Assembly: GCF_004570865.1 (NCBI RefSeq)
Contig: NZ_SPQS01000008.1
Span: 62,001 to 126,000, forward strand
Direction of reading: 5' to 3'
Source: Bradyrhizobium frederickii
GTDB taxonomy: Bacteria > Pseudomonadota > Alphaproteobacteria > Rhizobiales > Xanthobacteraceae
Length of the DNA: 64,000 bases
Shown: positions 55,582 to 63,981 of the stretch, piece after piece
Layout of the letters: each line of letters opens with the position of its first letter
How positions within the stretch are numbered: the stretch's first letter is position 1
Translations under genes and position numbers: made by a program
Notes under the pieces: model-generated
The model's input: the letters and a program-made list of their open reading frames with translations, nothing else
Database searches by the model: none
Told to the model about the DNA's origin: nothing

Positions 55582-57647
55582 TGCGCAACGATGAGGCGAT
55601 GACCGGTCCCGACCACAACGACCAGGCCGCGCCGCCGCGCTTGCGGTCGGTCGTTCGCGCCATGATCTGGGCCACTGTGCCCGTTCTGCTGCTGGTGCAA
55701 TTGCTCGCTTCCGCCGGCGTCGAGGCTTCGAGCTTCTGGTCGCAGATCAGGCAGCTCGACGCCCGCATGGCCCGCGTCGCCGAGAGCCGGGCCGAGCTGA
55801 TCGCCGAGCCGCTCTGGAAGATGCGCTACGATCAGGTCACTGGCGTGCTCAACGAGATCATGCACGACGAGACCATCGCGGCGGCGGCCGTCTATGACGA
55901 TACGGGCGCGGCGATTGCCCGCGTGGCGGCGCGCCCCGAAGGCCGGGCGGTCGCGGAGGTCTCGCGTCCGATCCACTACAGCAACGGCAACATGGCCGTT
56001 GAGGCCGGTCGCATCGCGATCGCCTATTCCAACGCGGCGCTCTACGCGGACGCAGGCAGCCGCTTGGTGCTGCTGCTGGTCGTCGGCTTGCTCGCGACCT
56101 TTGCGACGCTGATCGCCATGCGGATCTCCGCCAACATCTTCATCGGCAGGCCGCTGGCCGCCATGATGTCGGCGATCCAGCGCAGCAAGCAGGATGGCCG
56201 GGCCTATCCGGCGGACGTGACATGCTCGAACGAATTCGGCCAGCTCGCGCGCGCCTTCAACGCCATGCAGCATACCACGTCAGGCGCGCTCGACCGGCTT
56301 GGACACATGGCTGCGCACGATCCGCTCACCGGGCTGCCCAACCGGCGCTCCCTGACCGAGCGCCTGGCTGTCGCGAGCCGCCATTGCGGCAGAGCGGACG
56401 CGCTGGTCGCGTTCTGCTTCATCGATCTCGACGACTTCAAGGGCATCAACGACACCTTCGGCCACGAGGCCGGTGACGAGCTCCTGGTTCAGATTTCCCA
56501 GCGTCTTCGGAGCGCGGTCGAAGCGGAGGATTGGGTTGCCCGCCTCGGCGGCGACGAATTCGTCGTCATCCGCCCCGAGGTGAGCAACGAGGCATCGGCG
56601 CACGCCTTCGCACAGCAGGTGCTGGCCGCCATTTCCGAGCCGATCCGGCTCCACGACAAGCAGGTGGTGCCGCGCGCCAGCATCGGCCTTGCCGTGCGCC
56701 GCGCCGACGATCCGGAGCTGTCGCATCTGCCGACGCTGGCCGACATCGCGCTCTATCATGCCAAGAGCAAGGCGCCGGGCACGGTCGCCGTGCTGGATGA
56801 AGCGCTTCAGCGCGACTACCGCCGCCGCAGGGATCTCGAGCTCGCCATTCCCGCCGGCTTTGACGAGGGGCAGTTCGAGGTCTGGTACCAGAGCCAGGTC
56901 GACCTCGAAAGCCACGAGGTCGTCGGCCTGGAAGCCCTGATCCGCTGGCGTCATCCCGACCATGGCGTGATCGGTCCGGCCGAATTCCTGCCGCTGATCG
57001 AGCGCAGCGGCAATAATGGGCGGCTGACCCGCTACGTGTTGACCGACGCCTGCTGGGCGTTGCAACGCCTGGCCGCCGCCGGCCGGCCGCAGATCCGGAT
57101 CGCGATCAATCTGCCGCCGTCAGAGCTAGCCGACCATTCGCTCGCCGCCGCGCTGCGCGCGACCTGCGCACGCTTCGATGTTGCCGCCTCGCTGCTGGAG
57201 CTCGAGATCACCGAGGGCTCGCTGATCAACAACATCGCCAGCGCCGCCGAGACGCTGCATCGGCTGCGCCGCTTGGGTGCCACGATCGCGCTCGACGATT
57301 TCGGCACCGGCTACAGCTCGCTTGCGCATCTCAGGCGCTTCCCACTCGACAAGGTCAAGATCGACAAGGCCTTCATCAGCGAGATTCCCGATAGCGCCGA
57401 AGACAAGGCCATCGTCGGCGTGATCGCATCGCTCGCCGGCACCCTGGGACTCACGCTGGTCGCCGAGGGCATCGAGCGCGCCGAACAGGCTGAGGCCATG
57501 CGCGAGATGGGGGTGAGGTTCGGGCAGGGCTATCTCTATCAGCGGCCGCAACCGCTCGACGCCGTGCTGCGATGGCTAAAGACGCAGCCGGCGGCCGAGA
57601 GCCGCGTCCTCGCCGACAGCCCGTCGATCGCGCCCGAATTCGCCTGA
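55581..57647 (+). CDS. Membrane diguanylate cyclase/phosphodiesterase (GGDEF-EAL)
   Basis: 688 residues. TM1 is about 25-45, a periplasmic domain spans 46-160, TM2 is about 161-181 and HAMP about 182-235. Then GGDEF domain (DPLTGLPNRR at 247-256, GGDEF at 323-327) and EAL domain (EAL at 451-453, DDFGTGYSS at 572-580, and EGIE near the end). Both active sites look intact, but the RxxD inhibitory site has Glu in place of Arg. It makes or breaks cyclic di-GMP in response to a periplasmic signal, probably delivered by the binding protein just upstream. Confidence 0.93.
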   Translation: MRNDEAMTGPDHNDQAAPPRLRSVVRAMIWATVPVLLLVQLLASAGVEASSFWSQIRQLDARMARVAESRAELIAEPLWKMRYDQVTGVLNEIMHDETIAAAAVYDDTGAAIARVAARPEGRAVAEVSRPIHYSNGNMAVEAGRIAIAYSNAALYADAGSRLVLLLVVGLLATFATLIAMRISANIFIGRPLAAMMSAIQRSKQDGRAYPADVTCSNEFGQLARAFNAMQHTTSGALDRLGHMAAHDPLTGLPNRRSLTERLAVASRHCGRADALVAFCFIDLDDFKGINDTFGHEAGDELLVQISQRLRSAVEAEDWVARLGGDEFVVIRPEVSNEASAHAFAQQVLAAISEPIRLHDKQVVPRASIGLAVRRADDPELSHLPTLADIALYHAKSKAPGTVAVLDEALQRDYRRRRDLELAIPAGFDEGQFEVWYQSQVDLESHEVVGLEALIRWRHPDHGVIGPAEFLPLIERSGNNGRLTRYVLTDACWALQRLAAAGRPQIRIAINLPPSELADHSLAAALRATCARFDVAASLLELEITEGSLINNIASAAETLHRLRRLGATIALDDFGTGYSSLAHLRRFPLDKVKIDKAFISEIPDSAEDKAIVGVIASLAGTLGLTLVAEGIERAEQAEAMREMGVRFGQGYLYQRPQPLDAVLRWLKTQPAAESRVLADSPSIAPEFA

Positions 57648-57657
57648 GCGCGGGTCG

Positions 57658-58383
57658 CTACGTCTGCGTCGCGTTCCACAGCATGGAGAGCCCGGCCGCG
57701 ATCATGATCGCATCCATCAGCAGGCGGAACATGTCCGGCTTCAGGTGCAGCACGAAGCGCTTGGCGATGAAGGCGCCGGACATCAGCGAGGCGCCCGCGA
57801 TCAGGCCCTTCATGAAGACCTCGCCGGTCAGCGCGCCGAAACGTTCGAAGGTCACCGACTTCGCGAAATAGAGACCGAGCGAGGAGGCGGCTTCGGTGGC
57901 GAGGAAGGCGCCTTTGGACAGGCCGTAGAACAGGAACAGCGGCACGCTGAGCGGGCCGGTCGAGACCACGATGCCGGTGAGATAGCCGATGACCGCGCCG
58001 CCGATCGCCAGATGCCAGAGATTGGCCTTCAAATCGTGCCGCGCCAGGAAGTGCCGGACCGGCACCATCGCGATCAGGAAGACGCCGATGGCAAGGTCCA
58101 CGGCATGCGCGGGCAGCGCCAGCAAGGTTCGCGCGCCGAGCACGGCGGCCGGAACGCCCGTGACCGAATAGGCCGCGCAAGCCCGCCAATCGACCTCGCG
58201 CCACCAGGCCAGGATGCGCGAGAAGTTTGCCATCACGGACGCCACCGCCATGATCGGCACCGCCTCCTTCGGCCCATAGGCATAGACCAGCACCGGCATC
58301 AGCATGATCGACGAGCCGGTGCCGACGATGCCTGAGATGGTGCCAGCGACGAGCCCGACGGTGAGGACGAAGAGAAAGGCCAA
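57658..58383 (-). CDS. TauE/SafE-family membrane exporter
   Basis: 241 residues, about eight membrane segments, with LVAGTISGIVGTGSSIMLMP at the N-terminus and ALTGEVFMKGLIAGASLMSG near the end. These are TauE/SafE family signatures (putative sulfite or organosulfur efflux). It converges on the GGDEF-EAL gene with ten bases between the stops. A remnant of a glycogen-debranching gene lies upstream of the start. Confidence 0.8.
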   Translation of the reverse strand: MAFLFVLTVGLVAGTISGIVGTGSSIMLMPVLVYAYGPKEAVPIMAVASVMANFSRILAWWREVDWRACAAYSVTGVPAAVLGARTLLALPAHAVDLAIGVFLIAMVPVRHFLARHDLKANLWHLAIGGAVIGYLTGIVVSTGPLSVPLFLFYGLSKGAFLATEAASSLGLYFAKSVTFERFGALTGEVFMKGLIAGASLMSGAFIAKRFVLHLKPDMFRLLMDAIMIAAGLSMLWNATQT

Positions 58384-58397
58384 GGGAGAGCGCTCCG

Positions 58398-58565
58398 ATT
58401 GGTGTCGATCAGCCCCAGCCGGCGGCTTCCGTCGGCGACGGGCGGCAAGGCGAAGTTCACGACGTCGTAATGAGCGTTGTAGACCAGAAGCATCGTCGCG
58501 TCCGAGCGGTGGCGCTTGATCCCGGTCTCCTGGCGGATCCGTCGAGCAGCGTGGTTCCCCGGCAC
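58398..58565 (-). pseudogene. glgX: Remnant of glycogen debranching enzyme GlgX C-terminus
   Basis: In one minus frame the sequence reads ETGIKRHRSDATMLLVYNAH and then YDVVNFALPPV and LGLIDTN, which matches the end of GlgX. There is no start codon of its own, an in-frame stop interrupts the frame at about 58605-58607 upstream, and the frame runs on past the natural end. It is a decayed fragment, probably left after deletion of glgX. Not functional as it stands. Confidence 0.6.
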
Positions 58566-58807
58566 AACCGGCTGCCGATGCCGGAATTGGTCGCAGGCGA
58601 ATGCCTATGGCGGGGCGGGCCGGCGGACGAACAAGCGCTCCCGCCGGGCGATGGTCCGACTCGGGCGGGCATAAGTTATTGAATCAACTGGGGCCGGCTA
58701 CTGTGCATGGGGTTGTTTTCGTCTTTCTTGTTCAGGCGTCTCGCTGCTGACAGCATGTTGGCAGCAGGAGCCGGCTACGACCACCTCCTGACAAACGGGA
58801 GCGGGTC
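58566..58807. other. Gene-poor spacer between the glgX remnant and the GFA gene
   Basis: 242 bases. I see no open frame with family features, no tRNA-like fold and no clear repeat. An A/T-richer stretch around 58670-58750 probably holds the promoter of the GFA gene, whose ribosome site is GGGAGC near 58798-58803. Confidence 0.4.
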
Positions 58808-59176
58808 ATGCCGATCGAGGCAAGCTGTCATTGCGGTGAGACGGTGTTCGAGGTGACGGAGGCGCCCGCGAACGTCACGCGCTGCACGTGTTCGCTCTGC
58901 GCCAAGCGCGGCGCGTTGTGGGCCTATTACACCCCGGCGCAATTTCGCCTGCTGTCACCGCCGGACAATGTCGCGACCTATCTCTGGGGCAGCCGCACGG
59001 TCAAACACCATTTCTGCGCGAATTGCGGCTGCGGCACCTATTCGGAGTCGCCGGACTGGTCGAGCGGCAAGCCCGATTTCGACAATCCCAAGGTCGCCGT
59101 GAATGCGCGCCTGTTCGACGATTTCGATCTGGAGGCCGTGCCGGTGAACGTGATCGACGGCAAGAAGCTGTGGTGA
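58808..59176 (+). CDS. GFA (Gfa-like) family zinc protein
   Basis: 122 residues. The zinc-binding pattern of the GFA family is complete: CHCG (about 7-10), CTCSLC (27-32) and FCANCGCGTYSE (69-80). The family includes formaldehyde-activating enzyme, but most members act on unknown substrates, and the label 'Gfa' should not be read as activity. It converges on the exonuclease III gene with three bases between the stops. Confidence 0.88.
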   Translation: MPIEASCHCGETVFEVTEAPANVTRCTCSLCAKRGALWAYYTPAQFRLLSPPDNVATYLWGSRTVKHHFCANCGCGTYSESPDWSSGKPDFDNPKVAVNARLFDDFDLEAVPVNVIDGKKLW

Positions 59177-59179
59177 ATG

Positions 59180-59950
59180 TCACCGCAGCACCACCCATGC
59201 CGGCGCGTGGTCGCTGGCACCTTCCTCGCCGCGGATATTCTTGTCGACACCAGCCTTCGCCAACCGCGGGGCGAGGGTAGGGCTGAGCAGGAGATGATCG
59301 AGCCGCAGGCCCGCATCGCGCGGCCAGCGGTTCCGCTTGTAGTCCCAGAACGTGTAGATGCGTCGGTCCGGATGTAATTCGCGGATCGCATCGCACCAGC
59401 CCTGCGACACCAGCGAGGCATAGGCCGCGCGGCTCTTGGGCTGGACCAGCGCATCCTTGTCCCATGAGCGCGTCGGATAGATGTCGATCTCGGTTGGCGC
59501 GACGTTGTAGTCGCCGGCGAGCACGACGGGCAGATCCTGCTTGATGAATGTGTTGGCGTGACGCTTGAGGCGCGCGAACCAGTCGAGCTTATAGTCGAAT
59601 TTCGGTCCCGGCTGCGGATTGCCGTTGGGCAGATAGATGCTGGTGACGATGATGCCGCGCACGGCGGCCTCGATGTAGCGGGCTTCGTCATCGCCTGGTC
59701 TTCCGGGCAGGCGGTCGCGGGTCAGGATGGGCGCGGCCTTGCGGGCGAGGATGGCGACCCCGTTCCAGGTCTTTTGTCCGCGCCACACCGCGCCGTAACC
59801 GGCTTTTTCGATCGCGGCCGCCGGAAATTCGCCATCACTTGCCTTCAATTCCTGAAGCGCGACGACATCGGGCTTTGCCGCGCGCAGCCATGCCAACAGG
59901 TTGGGCAGGCGGCGGTTGACGTTGTTGATGTTGAATGTCGCGATCTTCAT
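59180..59950 (-). CDS. xth: Exodeoxyribonuclease III
   Basis: 256 residues. The AP-endonuclease family motifs are present: KIATFNINNVNRRLPNLLAW (N-terminal), VVALQELKAS (catalytic Glu), AGDYNVAP, RLDHLLLS and the C-terminal SDHAPAW catalytic pair. It repairs abasic sites and trims 3' ends. ATG at 59950 is followed by a 40-base gap to the small Cys-rich gene in the other direction. Confidence 0.92.
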   Translation of the reverse strand: MKIATFNINNVNRRLPNLLAWLRAAKPDVVALQELKASDGEFPAAAIEKAGYGAVWRGQKTWNGVAILARKAAPILTRDRLPGRPGDDEARYIEAAVRGIIVTSIYLPNGNPQPGPKFDYKLDWFARLKRHANTFIKQDLPVVLAGDYNVAPTEIDIYPTRSWDKDALVQPKSRAAYASLVSQGWCDAIRELHPDRRIYTFWDYKRNRWPRDAGLRLDHLLLSPTLAPRLAKAGVDKNIRGEEGASDHAPAWVVLR

Positions 59951-59990
59951 GTAGAGCTACCGGCTCCTGCCTTCCGTACCCGGAGACACA

Positions 59991-60206
59991 ATGTCCAAGT
60001 TGAGCTTTGCCGCCATCGCCTTCGTCGTCGCGTTCTCCGGGGCCGCGGCACAGTCAGCCGAAACGCGCGGCGCGTGCAAGGCGGACTACGACAAATTCTG
60101 CGCCGGCATCGCGCCGGGCAGCGGCATCGTCGCCTGTCTCAACGCCAAGCGCGATCAGCTCAGCGCGACCTGCAAAGAGGCGCTGGACAGCAGAAAGAAG
60201 AAATAA
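59991..60206 (+). CDS. Small exported cysteine-rich protein
   Basis: 71 residues. A signal peptide (MSKLSFAAIAFVVAFSGAAA) is followed by a mature domain with four cysteines in GACKADYDKFC and GIVACLNAKRDQLSATCKEA, a spacing like the Cys-rich repeat of Golgi GLG1 proteins. Such small periplasmic proteins are common in rhizobia; the function is unknown. Confidence 0.75.
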   Translation: MSKLSFAAIAFVVAFSGAAAQSAETRGACKADYDKFCAGIAPGSGIVACLNAKRDQLSATCKEALDSRKKK

Positions 60207-60210
60207 TCCT

Positions 60211-60331
60211 CGTGTCCCGGACGCGCGGAGCGCGAGCCTGGACCCTGAAGGCGATACGGTACACTGTGGAGAGATGGGCCCCGGCTCTGCAGCGCATCGC
60301 TGAAGGAGCGCTGCACTGCGTCCGGGGCACG
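60211..60331. repeat. Inverted repeat between the Cys-rich gene and alr
   Basis: Left arm CGTGTCCCGGACGC (60211-60224) and right arm GCGTCCGGGGCACG (60318-60331) are inverted copies with one mismatch. Inside, GGGGCCCATC-type and AGCGCTGCACTGCG segments match a dispersed Bradyrhizobium element. It occupies most of the gap between two converging genes. Confidence 0.65.
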
Positions 60332-60341
60332 AAAGCGTCGC

Positions 60342-61625
60342 CTAGCCCGGCAGCGGCGGCGGAGCCGCGGGCTGCTCGATCGGCGGCGGGGTAGGCGGCT
60401 GCCCGGCGTTCGACGCGGGCTCCGGCTTGGCCAGCGGCTCCTCGACATTGCCGCCCTTGTAGATGCGGGCATAGCGGTGGCCGAGGCTGGTCAGCGCCTC
60501 ATAGCCGATGGTGCCGAAATGATGCGCGAGCTCGTCGACGGTGATGCCATCGCCGAGCAGCGTCACCATATGGCCCCGCCGCGCCGCGTTCGGCGGCAGA
60601 TCGGTGATGTCGATCGCGATGAGGTCCATGGAGATGCGTCCCGCGACCGGGCAGCGCTTGCCGGCGACGATGACCTCGGCGCCGCGGGTGCCGTCATTGG
60701 AGCTGGCGGCTCGGAAATAGCCGTCGGCATAGCCGACTGCGATGATCGCGAGCTTGGTCGGCCGCCGGGCGGTCCAGGTGCCGCCATAGCCGACGCTCTC
60801 GCCGCGCTCGATGGTGCGGGTCTGCACGATGCGCGCCTTGAGGTCGACCACCTGCTGCATCGGATTGTCGGCCTCCGGGGTCGGGTTGACGCCGTAGAGC
60901 GCAGCCCCCGGCCGCACCAGGTCGAACTGGAAGGGCGCGCCCAGGAAGATGCCGGAGGAATTGGCGAGCGCGGCCGGCACGCCGGCGAATTCGCTGGCGA
61001 TGCTGCGGAAGGCGGCGAGCTGCCGGGCGTTCACCGGGCTGTTGAGCTGCTCGGCCGAGACCAGATGGCTCATCACCAGCGTGATGCCGTGATCGCCGGC
61101 GTTGATGCGGGGGATGATGGCCTGCGCTTCGGACAGCGTCAGGCCGAGGCGGTTCATGCCGGTGTCGATGTGGATTGCAGCCCCTCCGTTCCAGCCGGTG
61201 CGGCGGCAGAACACGTCCCATTCGGCGAGCTCGTTGAGATCGCCGATCACCGGGCGGCAATTGATCCTGGCGTAGTGCTCGCCGGTGTTCTGGAAATAGC
61301 CGCCGAGCACGTAGATGGTGGGCTCGGGAACGGCCGCGCGCACCTTGCGCGCTTCCTCGATGGTGGCGACGAAGAAGGTCTTGCAGCCGGCCTTGTTCAG
61401 CGCACGCGCGACCTGCTCGGCGCCGCAGCCATAGGCGTCGGCCTTGATCACCGCCGAGCACTCGGCCGGCACCGCCGTCTTCTCGAGCTTGCGCCAGTTG
61501 GCAATGACGGCGTCGAGATCGACGGTCAAGACGCCGCCATAGGCGGCGAGCGCGGCAGCCTGGTTGGCCTCGGCAGAGAGAAGGCCGGATTGCGGATGGG
61601 TTTTCGGGTCGGACGCCATTGTCAT
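60342..61625 (-). CDS. alr: Alanine racemase
   Basis: 427 residues. The PLP lysine is K61 in SAVIKADAYGCG, and the catalytic tyrosine lies in GESVGYGGTWTA. The enzyme supplies D-alanine for peptidoglycan. A C-terminal Pro-rich tail of about 40 residues (PLAKPEPASNAGQPPTPPP) exceeds the usual 370 or so. A second methionine (MASDP) two codons on is an equally good start. Next to dnaB as in other alphaproteobacteria. Confidence 0.95.
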   Translation of the reverse strand: MTMASDPKTHPQSGLLSAEANQAAALAAYGGVLTVDLDAVIANWRKLEKTAVPAECSAVIKADAYGCGAEQVARALNKAGCKTFFVATIEEARKVRAAVPEPTIYVLGGYFQNTGEHYARINCRPVIGDLNELAEWDVFCRRTGWNGGAAIHIDTGMNRLGLTLSEAQAIIPRINAGDHGITLVMSHLVSAEQLNSPVNARQLAAFRSIASEFAGVPAALANSSGIFLGAPFQFDLVRPGAALYGVNPTPEADNPMQQVVDLKARIVQTRTIERGESVGYGGTWTARRPTKLAIIAVGYADGYFRAASSNDGTRGAEVIVAGKRCPVAGRISMDLIAIDITDLPPNAARRGHMVTLLGDGITVDELAHHFGTIGYEALTSLGHRYARIYKGGNVEEPLAKPEPASNAGQPPTPPPIEQPAAPPPLPG

Positions 61626-61670
61626 GGCGCCGTTTTACGCAAGAGACCCGCGCGGTTCAACCCAAGGAAC

Positions 61671-63176
61671 CTAGTAGTCGCTGCTGCGGTCCGGCAATTG
61701 ACCGTCATGCGCGAGGTCGCCGAAGCGGGTGACCGAGGCGTCGAAGTGCAGCTCGACCGTGCCGGTCGGACCGTGACGCTGCTTGCCGATGATGACTTCA
61801 GCGCGGCCGACCGTGCGCTCCATGTCCGCCTGCCATTTGGCGTGTTCCTCGGTGCCGGGGCGGGGCTCCTTCATGGCGAGGTAATATTCCTCGCGGAACA
61901 CGAACAGCACGACGTCGGCGTCCTGCTCGATCGAGCCGGATTCACGCAGGTCCGACAGCTGCGGCCGCTTGTCGTCGCGCGATTCGACCTGACGCGAGAG
62001 CTGCGACAGCGCGATAACGGGGACGTTGAGCTCCTTGGCCAACGCCTTCAGGCTGGTCGTGATCTCCGTGATTTCCTGCACGCGATTATCGCTTCGCTTG
62101 CCCGAACCCGAGAGCAGCTGGATGTAGTCGATCACGAGGAGGTCGAGGCCCTTCTGGCGCTTCAGCCGGCGCGCGCGCGCCATCAGCTGTGCGATCGAGA
62201 GGCCGCCGGTGGCGTCGACGTAGAAGGGCAGCGATTGCAACTCGATCGAGACCTGGCGGATCTTCTCGAAATCGGCTTCCGTGATGCCGCCGCGGCGGAT
62301 GTGGGAAGAGGGGATGCCGGTGCGCTCGGCCACGATACGCGTGGCAAGCTGGTCGGCCGACATTTCGCACGAGAAGAAGCCGATCACGCCGCCGTTGGCG
62401 GCCTTCATGGTGCCGTCGGCCTGAAGCTCCGGCACATAGGCCTTGGCGACGTTGTAGGCGATGTTGGTGGCCAGCGACGTCTTGCCCATGCCGGGACGCC
62501 CCGCCACGATGATGAGGTCGGAGTGCTGCAGGCCGCCCATCTTGGTGTCGAGGTCGCGCAGGCCCGTGGAGATGCCCGACAGCTTGCCGTCGCGCTGGAA
62601 TGCCTTGGCCGCGAGATCGACCGCGACCGTCAGCGCCTGCGAGAATTTCTGGAAGCCGCCGTCATAGCGGCCGGATTCGGCGAGCTCGTAAAGCTTGCGC
62701 TCGGCGTCCTCGATCTGCGCCCGCGGCTGGAAGTCGACCGGCGCGTCATAGGCGACGTTGACCATGTCTTCGCCGATGCCGATCAGGTCGCGCCGGAGCG
62801 ACAGGTCGTAGACGGTGCGGCCGTAATCCTGGGCGTTGATGATGGTGGTCGCTTCGGCGGCAAGCCGCGCAAGATATTGCCCGATGGTCATGCCGCCGAC
62901 ATCGGTGTCGGCGGGCAGAAACGTCTTCAGCGTGACGGGCGTCGCGATCTTGCCCATCCGGATCAGGCTGCCGGCTGTCTCGAAGATGGTCTGGTGCAGC
63001 GGCTCGAAGAAATGCTTCGCCTCCAGGAAGTCGGAGACGCGGTAGAAGGCATCGTTGTTGACCAGGATCGCGCCCAGAAGGCTCTGTTCCGCCTCGATAT
63101 TATGCGGCGCGCTCCGATACGCGGGAGTTCCGGAATCGGGCGCGAGTTTGAGAACGTTCGAATCAGTCAGGGCCAT
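61671..63176 (-). CDS. dnaB: Replicative DNA helicase DnaB
   Basis: 501 residues. The N-terminal domain opens APHNIEAEQSLLGAILVNND (about 24-43), then the RecA-like domain has Walker A GRPGMGKTSLA (about 215-225), Walker B LLVIDYIQLLSG and the DnaB motif ALSQLSRQVESR. It unwinds DNA at the replication fork. The ATG at 63176 has a weak ribosome site; alr lies 45 bases downstream. No intein is present. Confidence 0.95.
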   Translation of the reverse strand: MALTDSNVLKLAPDSGTPAYRSAPHNIEAEQSLLGAILVNNDAFYRVSDFLEAKHFFEPLHQTIFETAGSLIRMGKIATPVTLKTFLPADTDVGGMTIGQYLARLAAEATTIINAQDYGRTVYDLSLRRDLIGIGEDMVNVAYDAPVDFQPRAQIEDAERKLYELAESGRYDGGFQKFSQALTVAVDLAAKAFQRDGKLSGISTGLRDLDTKMGGLQHSDLIIVAGRPGMGKTSLATNIAYNVAKAYVPELQADGTMKAANGGVIGFFSCEMSADQLATRIVAERTGIPSSHIRRGGITEADFEKIRQVSIELQSLPFYVDATGGLSIAQLMARARRLKRQKGLDLLVIDYIQLLSGSGKRSDNRVQEITEITTSLKALAKELNVPVIALSQLSRQVESRDDKRPQLSDLRESGSIEQDADVVLFVFREEYYLAMKEPRPGTEEHAKWQADMERTVGRAEVIIGKQRHGPTGTVELHFDASVTRFGDLAHDGQLPDRSSDY

Positions 63177-63469
63177 GGTCGGACGTGCTTAGCAATTTTC
63201 TTGGGCGGATGCGGGGCCGGGATAAAGCGCCGCCGCGGTGCAAAGCGGAAGCGAAAGCTGGCCGCTATCAACCGCTCAGTGAAAGTGGTGGATGATTAGC
63301 AGCCGCAGCACGCGCCGCGCTTGACGGATTTTTGCGGAACCGGCTCCGCCTGAAGCGGCCGCGACCGCGCCACGGAAAAATCCTGAAACCATGAACTTTA
63401 TGGATTGGCGCGCAGACGTAACCAAGAGGTGCGCGGAACGGCGCATGCCGACGCGCTGTCGGCTCAGCT
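63177..63469. other. Spacer upstream of dnaB
   Basis: 293 bases with no convincing gene on either strand. It should contain the dnaB promoter. I see only short frames with skewed composition and no repeat or RNA gene. Confidence 0.4.
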
Positions 63470-63589
63470 TCAGACCAGCAGGAGGTAGACCAGCGCAACC
63501 AGAGCCGCCCCGACGCCGGTCGCGATCAGGGCGTAATCGGTGCGGAGGTCGTCCTGCACGTCAAGCGAGGTTTGGGTCTCTTTGCTCAT
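63470..63589 (-). CDS. Small single-pass membrane protein (39 residues)
   Basis: The frame runs from an ATG at 63589 to a TGA at 63470-63472. A polar N-terminus (SKETQTSLDVQDDLRTDYAL) precedes one membrane helix (ALIATGVGAALVALVYLLL). The composition is that of a real protein. The Shine-Dalgarno is poor. A CRP/FNR-like site (63623-63638) lies 34 bases upstream. Function unknown. Confidence 0.5.
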   Translation of the reverse strand: MSKETQTSLDVQDDLRTDYALIATGVGAALVALVYLLLV

Positions 63590-63622
63590 GGCGACGGTCT
63601 AGGCCAGGCCCGACCAGACTTA

Positions 63623-63638
63623 TGTGAAGTGGATCACA
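63623..63638. promoter_or_regulatory. CRP/FNR-family binding-site candidate
   Basis: TGTGA-AGTGGA-TCACA is a perfect two-fold symmetric match to the CRP-type consensus TGTGA-N6-TCACA. It sits 34 bases upstream of the small membrane-protein gene and within the region before any rightward gene. In alphaproteobacteria the true regulator could be a CRP-, FixK- or Dnr-like protein. Confidence 0.5.
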
Positions 63639-63729
63639 TCTCCCCGGATTCTTTCGGGGGTAGGACCGGAACAGGCGGACGGGACGGGAATTGTCTCCCG
63701 CGGTCCGTCAACAGGGAACGAGGCAAGCG

Positions 63730-63981
63730 ATGCGGCCAGAACGGCAGCCCAAGACTCGGCAGCGCAAGACTTGGCAGTCCCGGACTTGGCAGTCCCAGAC
63801 TTGGCGGAGCGAGGCGGGCAGCCGGCTTTGGCTGTCGGGGCTGATTGCGGCCATGGACCACGCTGAGCGGCCCGACGTGCGTCGCCAGCCGGTCGCCCCC
63901 GAAATCCTGCTGGACCTGCGGGCGCAACTGGCGTTAACGGCCCTGGCCCGGTTCGCCCCAATTTCGACCCTGCGTCACTAA
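63730..63981 (+). other. Doubtful open frame with 5-residue repeats
   Basis: An 83-residue frame beginning MRPERQPKTRQRKTWQSRTW, with the repeat TWQS, then a second half (HAERPDVRRQPVAPEILLDL) of ordinary composition. No family was recognised, and the opposite strand is also open here, so the coding status is uncertain. Confidence 0.25.
63751..63810. repeat. 15-bp tandem repeat, four imperfect units
   Basis: Four units of 15 bases with core GACTTGGCAG begin at 63751, 63766, 63781 and 63796. They stay in frame with the doubtful open frame and give a 5-residue repeat. The unit size and lack of spacers rule out a CRISPR array. Confidence 0.75.

Noticed and set aside
58457-58682. Short open frames of about 70 codons on both strands
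   Set aside because: They have no ribosome site or family match and overlap the glgX remnant.
60477-63299. A 940-residue plus-strand open frame across alr and dnaB
   Set aside because: It covers two certain housekeeping genes on the other strand and has no domain. High GC in codon position three explains the long open frame.
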